A stretch of 64,000 nucleotides of DNA from Paenibacillus sp. FSL R5-0345 (GCF_000758585.1 NZ_CP009281.1:4216001-4280000), one strand, 5' to 3'; numbered from the stretch's first letter, positions 44,387-53,161 are shown. Program-made: numbers and translations. Notes: generated by a model from the sequence alone, not told the origin.

Positions 44387-46306
44387 TCATCCTTCTGTTC
44401 TATTATTTAGTGTAATAATACGATTGTAAGAAGCTACGGTTAAGAAATAATACAACCCGTAAATTACGGTATAAGCAATCATCCAGAGCAACACAGGTTT
44501 TGCTAAATCTATCATCATTAGACTAGAAAATGCTTTTAAAGCCACTACACTATGCAACAACCCTACTATAAGCGGTACAACAAAGATAACGAATACCTGT
44601 GACGCAATGGATTTTCGCATTTCTTTTGCACTGACACCCATTTTATGCAGCATATTGTACTGTGATTTATCCTCTTCTGCCTCTGTTAAAACTTTAAAGT
44701 AAATGATACTGCCTGTTGCAGCCAGAAATACGAGCCCAAGGAAACTTCCGATAAACAGTAGAGAACCCACGCCTTCCAAACTTGTTTGGTAATCTTGTGG
44801 ACCACTTGAAAATAGCGCTTCTTCAGGTAATTGGTTTGCAATTTTTTTAGATAAATCCACAGACGCATCATCTACCCCAAGTACACGATAGTGCAGCACT
44901 TCCCCGTCATTTTGCAACACTTTATACTGATCCTCCGAGACTACCACGGTTATACCTGCTGTGCCTGCATTCAATACGCTTTGCGTTTTAAAGCTTTGGA
45001 ATGTGAGAGGATGGCCGTTACCTGTTGTTATCGTTTTCCCTGTATATATAGGTGAGAACCTTTTGTCATATCCGATATCTAAAATAACCGCGTAGCCGTC
45101 CTTTACATCTAATTTTTCTTTATGCTGTACACTTGCTAATTGGTTGTATGTTTTTTCATCGATAACTGTATATTCTCTTTTATCAGTGCTATCGAACGTT
45201 GATGGCGAGTTTAACTCTTTCGTATGAAATGTAATGGATAGTGCTTCAATATTTTTATCGTATTTTGTATCTGGTAACACAGCACTCACTTGTTTATCCA
45301 TTTCTGCATCTGTTGATTGATACATAAAGGTATTCGGATTAATTGTTTGCGCCGAGTCATTCGTATTGTAATAAAGGCCATACACCGCTCCACCGGCAGT
45401 TACTGTCGTAGCACTTAACACAGCAATCACAGTTAATGTACGTGCATTTCCACGGATACGATAAAGCAATTGCGAAATGGTTATTACATGAAGGCCTTTC
45501 CACAGCCACTTTTCATTCTTCTTAATCATTGCTAACACAAAGCCAGTCACACTATGGAACAATAAAAATGTACCCATAATAACCGTTGTTAAAATAATTA
45601 ATACAGTCATGAGAAATCCGATTTTTTCCCATATCTTAGAAGTGAAAAGGTCCTGCATCGCGAGCCAATAGCCCAAGACAATGAGCAACACTCCAAGAAC
45701 AGCTACTATCATAGATGGTTTAGGTGCCACTTCTCCCTTTTTGGAAGCATGAAATAAATCAATCAGCTTAAATTGATAGATCAAGCGATAGCCCTGAAAC
45801 GATGTCACTAAGAAAATAACTAGAAATACGATAGCCGTGTTCATCGCTGCCGCCGCTGAAAATGTAAAGGGTGCTACAACGTCATAACCCATTAAATGAA
45901 TCAGAATCGTCTTAAATCCTTTAGAACATAGGAACCCAAGTACAATCCCAACTACTAAAGAGAATAATCCTAATAAGAGATTTTCAAAAAAGAGCATAAA
46001 ACCTATTTGTCGATTACGTACCCCTAGCAACGCATACAGTGCGACTTCTTTTTTACGTTTTTTCATAAAAAACGAATTGGAATAAGCTATAAATATGAAT
46101 ACGAAAAAGATAAGAATGACTGCCGCTCCACTCATTAGTGAACCAAGTCTTTGGGATGAAGCTGTCTGTTCTGCTATCGTATCGCTATATTTTAAGGTCA
46201 CAAATGTAAAGTAAATGATGATACTAAACACCATCGATGCAATGTATAAGAAATATTGAGAGAAGTTTCGTGCTATATTTTTTCTTGCTAGACTAAATAA
46301 CGTCAT
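44387..46306 (-). CDS. BceB/YxdM-type ABC transporter permease
   Basis: This is a 639-residue permease with ten membrane helices and a large extracellular domain of about 200 residues between helices 7 and 8 (roughly 310-510). That domain is the hallmark of peptide-sensing, antimicrobial-peptide-resistance transporters of the Bce type. The N-terminus MTLFSLARKNIARNFSQYFLY is typical. FtsX-like elements such as FFMKKRKKEVALYALLGVRNRQIG are visible. The ATG at 46306 lies inside the end of the ATPase gene, so the two are coupled; longer frames to 46336 have no better site. It probably removes peptides such as bacitracin-like or cationic ones from their targets. Confidence 0.93.
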   Translation of the reverse strand: MTLFSLARKNIARNFSQYFLYIASMVFSIIIYFTFVTLKYSDTIAEQTASSQRLGSLMSGAAVILIFFVFIFIAYSNSFFMKKRKKEVALYALLGVRNRQIGFMLFFENLLLGLFSLVVGIVLGFLCSKGFKTILIHLMGYDVVAPFTFSAAAAMNTAIVFLVIFLVTSFQGYRLIYQFKLIDLFHASKKGEVAPKPSMIVAVLGVLLIVLGYWLAMQDLFTSKIWEKIGFLMTVLIILTTVIMGTFLLFHSVTGFVLAMIKKNEKWLWKGLHVITISQLLYRIRGNARTLTVIAVLSATTVTAGGAVYGLYYNTNDSAQTINPNTFMYQSTDAEMDKQVSAVLPDTKYDKNIEALSITFHTKELNSPSTFDSTDKREYTVIDEKTYNQLASVQHKEKLDVKDGYAVILDIGYDKRFSPIYTGKTITTGNGHPLTFQSFKTQSVLNAGTAGITVVVSEDQYKVLQNDGEVLHYRVLGVDDASVDLSKKIANQLPEEALFSSGPQDYQTSLEGVGSLLFIGSFLGLVFLAATGSIIYFKVLTEAEEDKSQYNMLHKMGVSAKEMRKSIASQVFVIFVVPLIVGLLHSVVALKAFSSLMMIDLAKPVLLWMIAYTVIYGLYYFLTVASYNRIITLNNRTEG

Positions 46307-47060
46307 CAACCTCACCCCCAATGGCCGAATGAACATCTAAGATCTCTTGGAAGAAGGCTTTGCGTGTCTGATCACGACGATAGATTTCTGTTGAAAATGA
46401 ACCATCCTTGATGAAAATAATCCGGCGGCAGAAGCTTGCGGCAAAGGCATCATGGGTCACCATCATAATGGTCGAATTATTATTTTCATTTAAAGAACTT
46501 AAGCTTTCCAATAAATCTGTTGCTGATTTGGAGTCAAGGGCGCCAGTTGGTTCATCAGCCAATATCAGCGCAGGCTCTGTCACAAGCGCTCTAGCCGCAG
46601 CGGTTCTTTGCTTTTGACCACCAGAGATTTGGTACGGATATTTGGTCAGTAAATCTTCAATACCAAATACTTTGGAGATCTGAGTCACGAGGTGATTGAT
46701 TTTCTTCGCTGGAATTTTAGCAATCGCCAGAGGAAGCAATATGTTCTCCTTTACAGTTAAGGAATCGAGTAAATTGTAATCTTGGAAGATGAAACCGAGA
46801 TTTTCACGTCGGAAGTCTGACAAAGCTGCTTCCTTCATATCATGAATACTCTTGTTCTTCATATAAATTTTCCCTTCAGTTGGAGAATCAATGGTTGCTA
46901 ACAAATTTAGCAAGGTTGATTTTCCAGCGCCGGAAGGTCCCATAATCCCTACAAACTCACCTGCTTGAATGTCAAAAGACACGTTTTCTAACGCTGTGTA
47001 AGCAGCGCTTAACTTCCCGTACACTTTTTTTATGTTTTCTACTTTTAATAATGCTTCCAT
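46293..47060 (-). CDS. BceA/YxdL-type ABC transporter ATPase
   Basis: This is a MacB-class ATPase of 255 residues. It has Walker A GPSGAGKST, Q-loop FQDYNLLDSLTVKENI, signature ISGGQKQR, Walker B ALILADEPTGALD and switch His in MMVTHDAF. GAGGTG lies six bases before the ATG at 47060. It is the first gene of the transporter operon (ATPase, permease, YxeA). The operon is driven by the operator-promoter at 47092-47135, which lacks a good -35 and so should need an activator. Confidence 0.94.
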   Translation of the reverse strand: MEALLKVENIKKVYGKLSAAYTALENVSFDIQAGEFVGIMGPSGAGKSTLLNLLATIDSPTEGKIYMKNKSIHDMKEAALSDFRRENLGFIFQDYNLLDSLTVKENILLPLAIAKIPAKKINHLVTQISKVFGIEDLLTKYPYQISGGQKQRTAAARALVTEPALILADEPTGALDSKSATDLLESLSSLNENNNSTIMMVTHDAFAASFCRRIIFIKDGSFSTEIYRRDQTRKAFFQEILDVHSAIGGEVDDVI

Positions 47061-47091
47061 ACATTTCACCTCATAATTTGCTGATACTTTT

Positions 47092-47135
47092 ACTATAGGC
47101 TGCGAACCTTACAGCAAATTCATGCCAACCTTACA
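47092..47135 (-). promoter_or_regulatory. Activator-dependent promoter with paired direct repeats (site A)
   Basis: On the minus strand TGTAAGGTTGGCA and TGTAAGGTTCGCA are 22 bp apart (two helical turns), and a TATAGT -10 box lies 3 bp after the second copy. The second copy covers the -35 position. The same design appears at 48557-48600; across the 44 bp, 36 positions are identical. This is how OmpR-family activators bind. The regulator encoded at 41846 is the likely one. Confidence 0.8.
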
Positions 47136-47248
47136 ACAAGCTTAAATCTACCAAGAAGAAACGAGTTGTCTTCCTTTAAAGAAGACAATGTTTCTCGAAG
47201 AAATATAAGGATAATTTATAACATGGAACATATAAATTCTTATATTTA

Positions 47249-47294
47249 AAAAAGGGATACCCTGTAGCCATTTAAGACTACGGAGTATCCCTTT
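47249..47294 (-). terminator. Intrinsic terminator of the VanZ-RDD gene
   Basis: The stem AAAGGGATAC/GTATCCCTTT plus inner CTGTAG/CTACGG is followed by T on the minus strand. It lies 16 bp after the stop at 47310. Confidence 0.88.
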
Positions 47295-47309
47295 GCTATT
47301 GAAAAGAAC

Positions 47310-48458
47310 TCATTTTCTTCTGGTTGTATACAAATCAGAAGCTTCATCAAAGTAAAAGCGGCGTTTTTGTTCGCCAAACACGACTAAGATCACATGGATG
47401 AACAACACGATCGTTAAAATGATAGAGGTCAATCCAGCACCTAGTGTTAAGAATATAGATGCCTTATAAAATGGTGAGTCCATTGATAGCTCCACGTTAT
47501 TCAAGGTTTTCGCAATGACCGTTATGAAGTACATCGCGTAAATCGCACCAAAACGTTTAAATAATCGCTTGTTAGTTTCCCCTCGACTTATATTACTGTC
47601 ATAGCGATAACGCATTATTTTCGTACCGATTGTCGATCCGTTCCAAATCCATGGAATAATAAAGAAGGTTACAAAAAGCGTAATTGTACTCGCAATAAAT
47701 TCACTAACCATATTAACGTTGGTCATACTCAACACAATTTTAACTACCATGTTGCTGATCAATAGATCAATAATAACTGCCAACAACACAGACATCCCTC
47801 TTACTTCATCAAGAGCTAATAATCTTTCTGCTTTCTCATTAATTTTCTTTTTTGATGGGAATAACGCTAATACAGCTGGAGCAATAAAGAAGCCCAGCAC
47901 CCCGCCGGCAGTATTCAACAATAAATCATCCACATCAAAAATGCGATAAGGGCAATTATAAATCCCATAAATGCCGGTTACCTGTGTTACCTCATAAAAT
48001 AATGTTAATAAGAACGTGATTGCTAGCGCTTTTTTCCAGTATTTCTTCTCTTGAAAAAAATATCGCAAATAAACACCAAAAGGTAATAATAGCAAGAAAT
48101 TAAAAAATGCTTGATAGAATGAAGGTTGGCTAAATAACAGTCTATAAGTTGAAGGCTGTGATAACACGATACCACTATTCCCAAAGGTGCTCACAATAAA
48201 TTGAAATGGCATAAGTGAATAATGCTGTGTACCCGGTTTTTGAAGAGAACAAGTGTTGCGTACCTCTGGCAACGGTAACAATACTAAAAATAACGCTGCT
48301 AGAAAGTAAAAGATAAACGAAAATGAAATTAAAGTAGTAGAAAATGGCAGGTAATTGTATTTTCTATACGTATAAATGAGCCATGGAATAAATAAAGCAA
48401 ATGCTAAAAGAACAAAAAAGATTGCAGCCACAAAGATTGGCTGAGTATATGCTGACAT
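47310..48458 (-). CDS. VanZ-RDD fusion membrane protein
   Basis: This is a 382-residue membrane protein. The N-terminal half (about 1-200) is VanZ-like (LLLPFGVYLRYFF, EVTQVTGIYGIYNCPYRIFDVDDLLLNTAGGVLGF). The C-terminal half (about 220-350) is an RDD domain (RGMSVLLAVIIDLLISN, WNGSTIGTKIMRYR). VanZ proteins contribute to low-level teicoplanin and glycopeptide-like resistance, and RDD domains are of unknown or ion-exchange function. I use the ATG at 48458 (MSAYTQ) with GGGGTG ten bases upstream. Its position beside a Bce-type module fits an envelope-defence role. Confidence 0.85.
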   Translation of the reverse strand: MSAYTQPIFVAAIFFVLLAFALFIPWLIYTYRKYNYLPFSTTLISFSFIFYFLAALFLVLLPLPEVRNTCSLQKPGTQHYSLMPFQFIVSTFGNSGIVLSQPSTYRLLFSQPSFYQAFFNFLLLLPFGVYLRYFFQEKKYWKKALAITFLLTLFYEVTQVTGIYGIYNCPYRIFDVDDLLLNTAGGVLGFFIAPAVLALFPSKKKINEKAERLLALDEVRGMSVLLAVIIDLLISNMVVKIVLSMTNVNMVSEFIASTITLFVTFFIIPWIWNGSTIGTKIMRYRYDSNISRGETNKRLFKRFGAIYAMYFITVIAKTLNNVELSMDSPFYKASIFLTLGAGLTSIILTIVLFIHVILVVFGEQKRRFYFDEASDLYTTRRK

Positions 48459-48556
48459 TTCTAGTTCACACCCCAAAATGATTTAGTATTTATATTAACC
48501 ATATAACGGATTCTAATTCAACTGGAAATGGAACATTTTATCATATTTAAGGATTC

Positions 48557-48600
48557 TGTAATGTTGGCATCAAATTAATGTAAGGTTCGCAACTTATACT
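48557..48600 (+). promoter_or_regulatory. Activator-dependent promoter with paired direct repeats (site B)
   Basis: TGTAATGTTGGCA (48557-48569) and TGTAAGGTTCGCA (48579-48591) start 22 bp apart. TATACT (48595-48600) is the -10 box, 3 bp after the second copy. There is no recognisable -35 apart from the repeat itself. It duplicates the transporter promoter at 47092-47135 and should drive the DUF418 gene at 48643. Confidence 0.8.
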
Positions 48601-48642
48601 GACTCCTAGATAATTAAATTTTTATTCAAAGGAGAACCATAC

Positions 48643-49689
48643 ATGAATCCCTCCATTTCACAAAAAGAAAGAATTATTTCACTCGATATCATTCGCGGAC
48701 TTGCTCTTTTTGGCATACTGCTTATAAATGTCGGGGCCTTTAAACTTATTATGGAAGGAGATCCCTTACCAGACTATAGCGGCATTAATGGAATCATCAA
48801 TAGTTTGATAATCATCTTCGTACAGAAAAAGTTCTTTTCTATTTTTTCATTCCTATTTGGAGTAGGTCTATTCATCTTCGCCTCAAGAGCCGAAAGCCGG
48901 GGAGATAAACCAAGATGGCGTATGGCTAGACGATTACTTACCCTCTTACTGCTGGGAATCGTGCATGTGTTTATCTTTTGGGGAACCATTCTACCCGTAT
49001 ATGCCGTCATCGGATTGTTTCTGATCCCTTTTTATCACACAACGGTTTCTACACTTAAAAAGTGGCTTATTAGTGTGACATCCATATACATCATTTCCTT
49101 GACGGTAAAAATATTTTCACCATCGCTAGGGACAATCTCATCTATCCTTGATATTTTTTCTAATGACGCTATGCTAATCTTTATTATGTTTTTAGCTGGT
49201 TTTTCAACTGCAAAGTCAGGTTGGCTAACACATATACAAAAATTATCAAAACCAATTAGATGGATTCAAATGGCATCATTTCTTGTGTTCGTTGGTTTCT
49301 CATTATGGATTTGGAACGCTACTCAAAGCGGGAGCAGCAATGTGGATTCAGTTACGGGCTTAGGATCACTTCCAACCACTTTGTTTTACTTAACAACATT
49401 ATTTCTACTATTAGAAAACAAACAAATGGTGAAATTCCTGACGCCTATATCCCGGGTGGGTCAAATGGCATTTACAAATTATGTAGCTCAAAGCATTATT
49501 GGGACGGCAATCATTTCGATTATAGGTCTCGAAGTCGTTTCACCAAAAGATATTCTCTACATCGCAGTTCTGATTTATATGATTCAAATCATTTTTAGCA
49601 CCATCTGGTTCAAGTTCTTTTCCATGGGACCTTTAGAAAAGGTCTGGCGATTGATGACCTATGGAACAAAGCATGGAGCAAAAAGATAA
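48643..49689 (+). CDS. DUF418 (YeiB-like) membrane protein
   Basis: This is a 348-residue protein with about eight to ten membrane helices. The N-terminal signature ERIISLDIIRGLALFGILLIN is followed by KKFFSIFSFLFGVGLFIFASRAE, the COG2311 pattern. The C-terminal DUF418 domain has PISRVGQMAFTNYVAQS and GPLEKVWRLMTYG. These proteins are related to membrane acyltransferases; a transport or lipid-modifying role has been proposed but not shown. Good spacing from AAAGGAG. The promoter carries the same activator site as the Bce-type transporter, so it is probably induced with it. A terminator follows. Confidence 0.88.
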   Translation: MNPSISQKERIISLDIIRGLALFGILLINVGAFKLIMEGDPLPDYSGINGIINSLIIIFVQKKFFSIFSFLFGVGLFIFASRAESRGDKPRWRMARRLLTLLLLGIVHVFIFWGTILPVYAVIGLFLIPFYHTTVSTLKKWLISVTSIYIISLTVKIFSPSLGTISSILDIFSNDAMLIFIMFLAGFSTAKSGWLTHIQKLSKPIRWIQMASFLVFVGFSLWIWNATQSGSSNVDSVTGLGSLPTTLFYLTTLFLLLENKQMVKFLTPISRVGQMAFTNYVAQSIIGTAIISIIGLEVVSPKDILYIAVLIYMIQIIFSTIWFKFFSMGPLEKVWRLMTYGTKHGAKR

Positions 49690-49750
49690 AAACAAAGCTT
49701 CATAGGGTTGGAGAATTGCTTAAGTCTTATACCTCTGAGTATAAAAAGCA

Positions 49751-49801
49751 AAAAAAAGAGTCTGAGTGATACGGATATCTCCCTTATCACTTAGACTCTT
49801 T
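49751..49801. terminator. Bidirectional terminator
   Basis: The 17-bp stem AAAGAGTCTGAGTGATA/TATCACTTAGACTCTTT has one mismatch and A and T runs on both flanks. It lies between the convergent DUF418 gene (stop 49689) and the unknown gene ending at 49836. Confidence 0.9.
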
Positions 49802-49835
49802 ATCTAATCATATAGCTATAAGATAGCTTTCACTA

Positions 49836-51101
49836 TCATTCCAAACTACCCAACTCCACCACATCTCCGCTAGTGGCCTTCACGGCATAATTACAATCCA
49901 GCTTCCCGCACAGCACATACTTCTTCTGCCCAGAATCATACACATAGACGGGTGTTAATTCGAGCCATCCTTGGAGCTTGTTATAGGCTTCGTTATGACT
50001 TACAGTAATCTCTCCTTCGCTCTGGAACTCATCAAACGTATCGAGCAGAGATTTGTTATCCATATAGTTTATAACCTTATAAAGGTTCGCATCGATGAAC
50101 AGGAGGAGCTTACGCTGGAATATACGATTACTTGGTGCATTCATCCTCAATGTCGCTTGAATATGTCCTCTTTCCCGATGTAACGTCTTCAGTATCCATT
50201 GTCCGGATTCATCCGGATAGAGCTGGCTTAGACCAGCTTCGACTCCGGCTATACACTTGAATAATTCTGCGTCTGTGATAGGAAATGAGTCTGGGTGCGG
50301 TTCACGAGCTATTGCCTGTTCGATTGTAACCACTTCTTGCAGACGTATCTCCGTCCTTACAAACGGTTCCGTATTCGCTTGCTCCCAATGGATTACTTGA
50401 TCTATATTCAGTTGTGCTTTCGTGCCTGAAATAATCTCAAATGGGATGGTGGTTCCATCATTTGTAATGTAGATTTCTTCAATCCCATAGATCGGCAGGA
50501 ATTGCTTCATCTCGTAAACCGGATATTCTATAAGTTGTAGCTGTTTTTTGGCTTGCGGCTCTACCGCTTGAAGTGTGAGTGAATAGTTCTCTTTTTGCAC
50601 AAGGGATCTAGAAGGAAACTGGACATACACACTGTAAAAAATAAGCCTCCCCTCTGCATCAAAGCGGAGCTCCATCCGCCCACCGGGGGAGACCGGCACG
50701 CCGTCTATAGATTCGGCAAAATGATATTCACCTACCTGTTCCTTTATTAGGTGGAATCCTTTACCGTACACGATCCCCGCCTCGGCTTCCATCCACTGGA
50801 TAACGCCGTTTAAATCAATATTTTGAAATGGTGCCCCATTCGCATATGATTTCCCACCCACAAAAATCACACTTTTATAGTTGCGGGATTGCAGGTCTAT
50901 AGTGATGACAGCCGTTCCTTCCGGATTGTAATCCTCCTTCCACTCTGTAATATGTGAAGGAAACCATTCCATACTAAGCAAATAGTCGGTCTTTCCCAGT
51001 ATCGAAACTTCGCGATAAAGTTCATGTGTATGTAAGTAGTAATTGTCCAATCCGTACGTTTCCTGTGCAGCATTAACTAGTTCTTTAATTCGGATATCCA
51101 T
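49836..51101 (-). CDS. Unknown protein, YcdB/PepSY-like
   Basis: This is a 421-residue protein without signal peptide or membrane helices. It seems to be made of two repeated alpha/beta units with PepSY/YcdB-like features (ITIDLQSRNYKSVIFVGG; MELRFDAEGRLIFYSVYVQFP; NEAYNKLQGWLELTPVYVYD). Such repeats are found in YcdB-type proteins of Paenibacillus and Bacillus, usually extracellular, but here no export signal is seen. It is monocistronic. I do not recognise a function. Confidence 0.6.
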   Translation of the reverse strand: MDIRIKELVNAAQETYGLDNYYLHTHELYREVSILGKTDYLLSMEWFPSHITEWKEDYNPEGTAVITIDLQSRNYKSVIFVGGKSYANGAPFQNIDLNGVIQWMEAEAGIVYGKGFHLIKEQVGEYHFAESIDGVPVSPGGRMELRFDAEGRLIFYSVYVQFPSRSLVQKENYSLTLQAVEPQAKKQLQLIEYPVYEMKQFLPIYGIEEIYITNDGTTIPFEIISGTKAQLNIDQVIHWEQANTEPFVRTEIRLQEVVTIEQAIAREPHPDSFPITDAELFKCIAGVEAGLSQLYPDESGQWILKTLHRERGHIQATLRMNAPSNRIFQRKLLLFIDANLYKVINYMDNKSLLDTFDEFQSEGEITVSHNEAYNKLQGWLELTPVYVYDSGQKKYVLCGKLDCNYAVKATSGDVVELGSLE

Positions 51102-51257
51102 ATCAGTGTCCCCCGCAAAATTGATGCCTCCATCATAACATTTCTGTTACATATTCCACGAGCTTATGCTATGGACTTTGCTGGTGTTCAGAAAATGATC
51201 AGTAGCATGGGGTTTAATAATGTTTAAGGGCTTCAGACCCTCTAAAGGAGGAATAGG

Positions 51258-51308
51258 ATGACTCCAATTAGGCTGCATCCTCTAACTACTCCTTCATCAG
51301 AATACTAG
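51258..51308 (+). CDS. Possible 16-residue small ORF or leader peptide
   Basis: AAAGGAGG lies six bases before an ATG that opens MTPIRLHPLTTPSSEY and stops at 51308, 42 bp ahead of the next gene. The ribosome binding site is the strongest in this part of the window. No terminator or attenuator hairpin is visible after it. It may be a real small peptide, a leader, or chance. Confidence 0.3.
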   Translation: MTPIRLHPLTTPSSEY

Positions 51309-51350
51309 AAGTGTTATAGTGACCATATTTTTTATTGGGGGTAAATCATC

Positions 51351-51824
51351 ATGAATGACATCATCAAAGGAAACGGGGAATTAATACAATTCTTCCCGAT
51401 TCCACCGCATCTTTATAGTAAGGATATTGCTTGTCTTGTAGCTGTGGCTTATGTAGAAGAACAGGGAGCAAATTTAACGGGCCTCATAAATGCTCTATAC
51501 GCCAAGGGATATACAAACCTGGATCATTTACTAAATTCCACATGGAAAGAACTATACCAGGTTCGGGGGTTGGGCTACAATAGACTGAAGCTTCTGCTTC
51601 GTTTACTAGAACGAATTTCTGCAGATCCCAAGACCATAGAAAACTACAACATCGTCCCTCGTGTAACAATCCACAGTAAAAAGGAAATGAAAGAATTAAC
51701 TTTAAAAAAGATTATTAAGAAGTATAACGAAACATCAGTGGAGTTATTGACTAAAGCTGCCGAAAAAGAAGCTCGTTTAAAGAAAATTAAAGATAGACTC
51801 CGTGAAATGGGGATGATCCTTTAA
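51351..51824 (+). CDS. Unknown protein with a helix-hairpin-helix-like segment
   Basis: This is a 157-residue soluble, basic protein. Around residues 58-90 it reads LLNSTWKELYQVRGLGYNRLKLLLRLLERI, with the spacing of a helix-hairpin-helix (VRGLGYNRL in place of V.GIG...A). That suggests non-specific DNA contact. The last 60 residues form a lysine-rich helix or coiled coil (KKIIKKYNETSVELLTKAAEKEARLKKIKDRL). GGGGG lies ahead of the ATG, and a terminator follows. The family is not recognised; a DNA-binding role is a suggestion. Confidence 0.6.
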   Translation: MNDIIKGNGELIQFFPIPPHLYSKDIACLVAVAYVEEQGANLTGLINALYAKGYTNLDHLLNSTWKELYQVRGLGYNRLKLLLRLLERISADPKTIENYNIVPRVTIHSKKEMKELTLKKIIKKYNETSVELLTKAAEKEARLKKIKDRLREMGMIL

Positions 51825-51828
51825 CAAA

Positions 51829-51862
51829 ACCCCGCCAGTATAATCACTGACGGGGTCTTTTT
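51829..51862 (+). terminator. Intrinsic terminator
   Basis: The stem ACCCCGCCAGT/ACTGACGGGGT (one mismatch) with a 5-base loop is followed by five T. It lies directly after the stop at 51824. Confidence 0.9.
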
Positions 51863-51910
51863 ATCTTTCTATCAATGCGTCCCTCTCTACAAATTCAGTT
51901 TTCCAAATTC

Positions 51911-52477
51911 TTAAATTTTTTTGAGCTCTTTTGCTGGTACTCCTGCAACGACAGAATTCTCTTGAACATCTTTAGTGACAACTGCTCCTGCCGCAATAAC
52001 AGAGTTATCTCCAATCGTCACCCCGGGCAGTATGGTTGCGTTTGACCCAATCCATACATTTTTTCCAATGATAACTGGAGAGGGGTAGGTTACATTTCTC
52101 GTTTCTAAAGGTAATCCATGATTAAGTGTAGCAATCGTGACATTCATACCAATCATTGTACCGTCCCCTATTCTGATTCCTCCTCGATCTTGGAAGGAAC
52201 AGCCTGTGTTGAAAAACACATTCTTTCCTATAGTAATATTTTTTCCAAAGTCTGTATAAAACGGCGGAAAACACATAAAAGACGAATCAACTTCAGTGCC
52301 CGTAAGTTCACTAAAAATCTCCACTATTTCTTCTTTTGAATGATAGGATGAATTCAATTCCATCGTGACCTTTTGGGCTTGATAACTGCATTGAGTTAAT
52401 AATTCATGTAATTCTTTATCCTCACCCGAAATTGGATTTCCTTTCTTACAAAAATCCATAAAATCATTCATATCCAT
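51911..52477 (-). CDS. Hexapeptide-repeat O-acetyltransferase (maltose/galactoside type)
   Basis: This is a left-handed beta-helix enzyme of 188 residues that transfers acetyl from acetyl-CoA to sugar hydroxyls (LacA/Maa/NodL group). Hexapeptide repeats run through GKNVFFNTGCSFQDRGGIRIG, and VWIGSNATILPGVTIGDNSVIAAGAVVTKD. The catalytic His lies in VTIATLNHGLP. The ATG at 52477 (MDMNDF) with GGTGGTG upstream is preferred to the frame opening at 52492. It lies behind the SDR pseudogene in the same direction. The substrate is not known. Confidence 0.88.
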   Translation of the reverse strand: MDMNDFMDFCKKGNPISGEDKELHELLTQCSYQAQKVTMELNSSYHSKEEIVEIFSELTGTEVDSSFMCFPPFYTDFGKNITIGKNVFFNTGCSFQDRGGIRIGDGTMIGMNVTIATLNHGLPLETRNVTYPSPVIIGKNVWIGSNATILPGVTIGDNSVIAAGAVVTKDVQENSVVAGVPAKELKKI

Positions 52478-52523
52478 TTTAAAAATCACCACCCAAATTT
52501 ATTTATATTTCTGATAATTCGAT

Positions 52524-53036
52524 TCATATGTCTTGTCTTAATCCTTCCATAATGGCACGAACTGCAAACTATGTTCCACAGTTCACGGCTGAATTAGGGT
52601 ATACTACATGTCCTGCCACAGAATCTGTTGCAATAATATGCCCTGATTTTTGTTTTTCCATAATTGGCAACACCGCAGCGATTCCGTTCAAAACACCCAT
52701 GATATTGATATCAATCATTTGCTTCCACTCTTCACGACGCCCTTCCACGATTGGTGCTGTTGGCATTATACCCGCATTGTTATAGAGAACATCGATACTG
52801 CCATATGTGTCTAATGCGAGTCTAGCGACCTTGTTCACATCATCATAGTTTGTCACATCCGCTTGTTGAATGAGAATATTTGATTTAGGAAATTCTTCTT
52901 TAATAGCTTCGAGACGATCCAAGCGGCGTGCAGCTAAGAGCAACTTCGCATCACTTTTTGCAAGTACCTTTGCAGTTGCTTCACCGATTCCACTTGATGC
53001 GCCCATAATAATAATCACTTTATCTTTTATAGCTAT
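52524..53036 (-). pseudogene. Inactivated short-chain dehydrogenase/reductase gene
   Basis: The first 150 residues are a clear SDR: cofactor motif GASSGIG, NNAG (LYNNAGIMP) and the catalytic Ser region (IIATDSVAGHVVYPNSAV). The active site YxxxK should follow, but reads N-C-G-T-stop. Tyr is Asn, and the Lys codon is a TAG at about 52573-52575. Readthrough continues in frame as FAVRAIMEGLRQDI and ends in TGA (52524-52526), well short of the usual 245 residues. The probable original start, nine bases after GGAGG, is now ATA (53034-53036) instead of ATG. It lies divergent from a LysR-type regulator that presumably controlled it. Confidence 0.88.
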
Positions 53037-53161
53037 CTATAAACCCTCCTTTAAAGTTAAACCTTTTCTTTCACATCATAAGTTGATATGATTCGAATAA
53101 CTAATACTTATATTAAATACTCTCTTATGCCTTTTAAGCATAGATAAATAAGGAGACTGTT

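Noticed and set aside
49260..49598. Plus-strand 112-codon ORF inside the DUF418 gene
   Set aside because: It is an alternative frame of a clear membrane-protein gene with no independent start signal.
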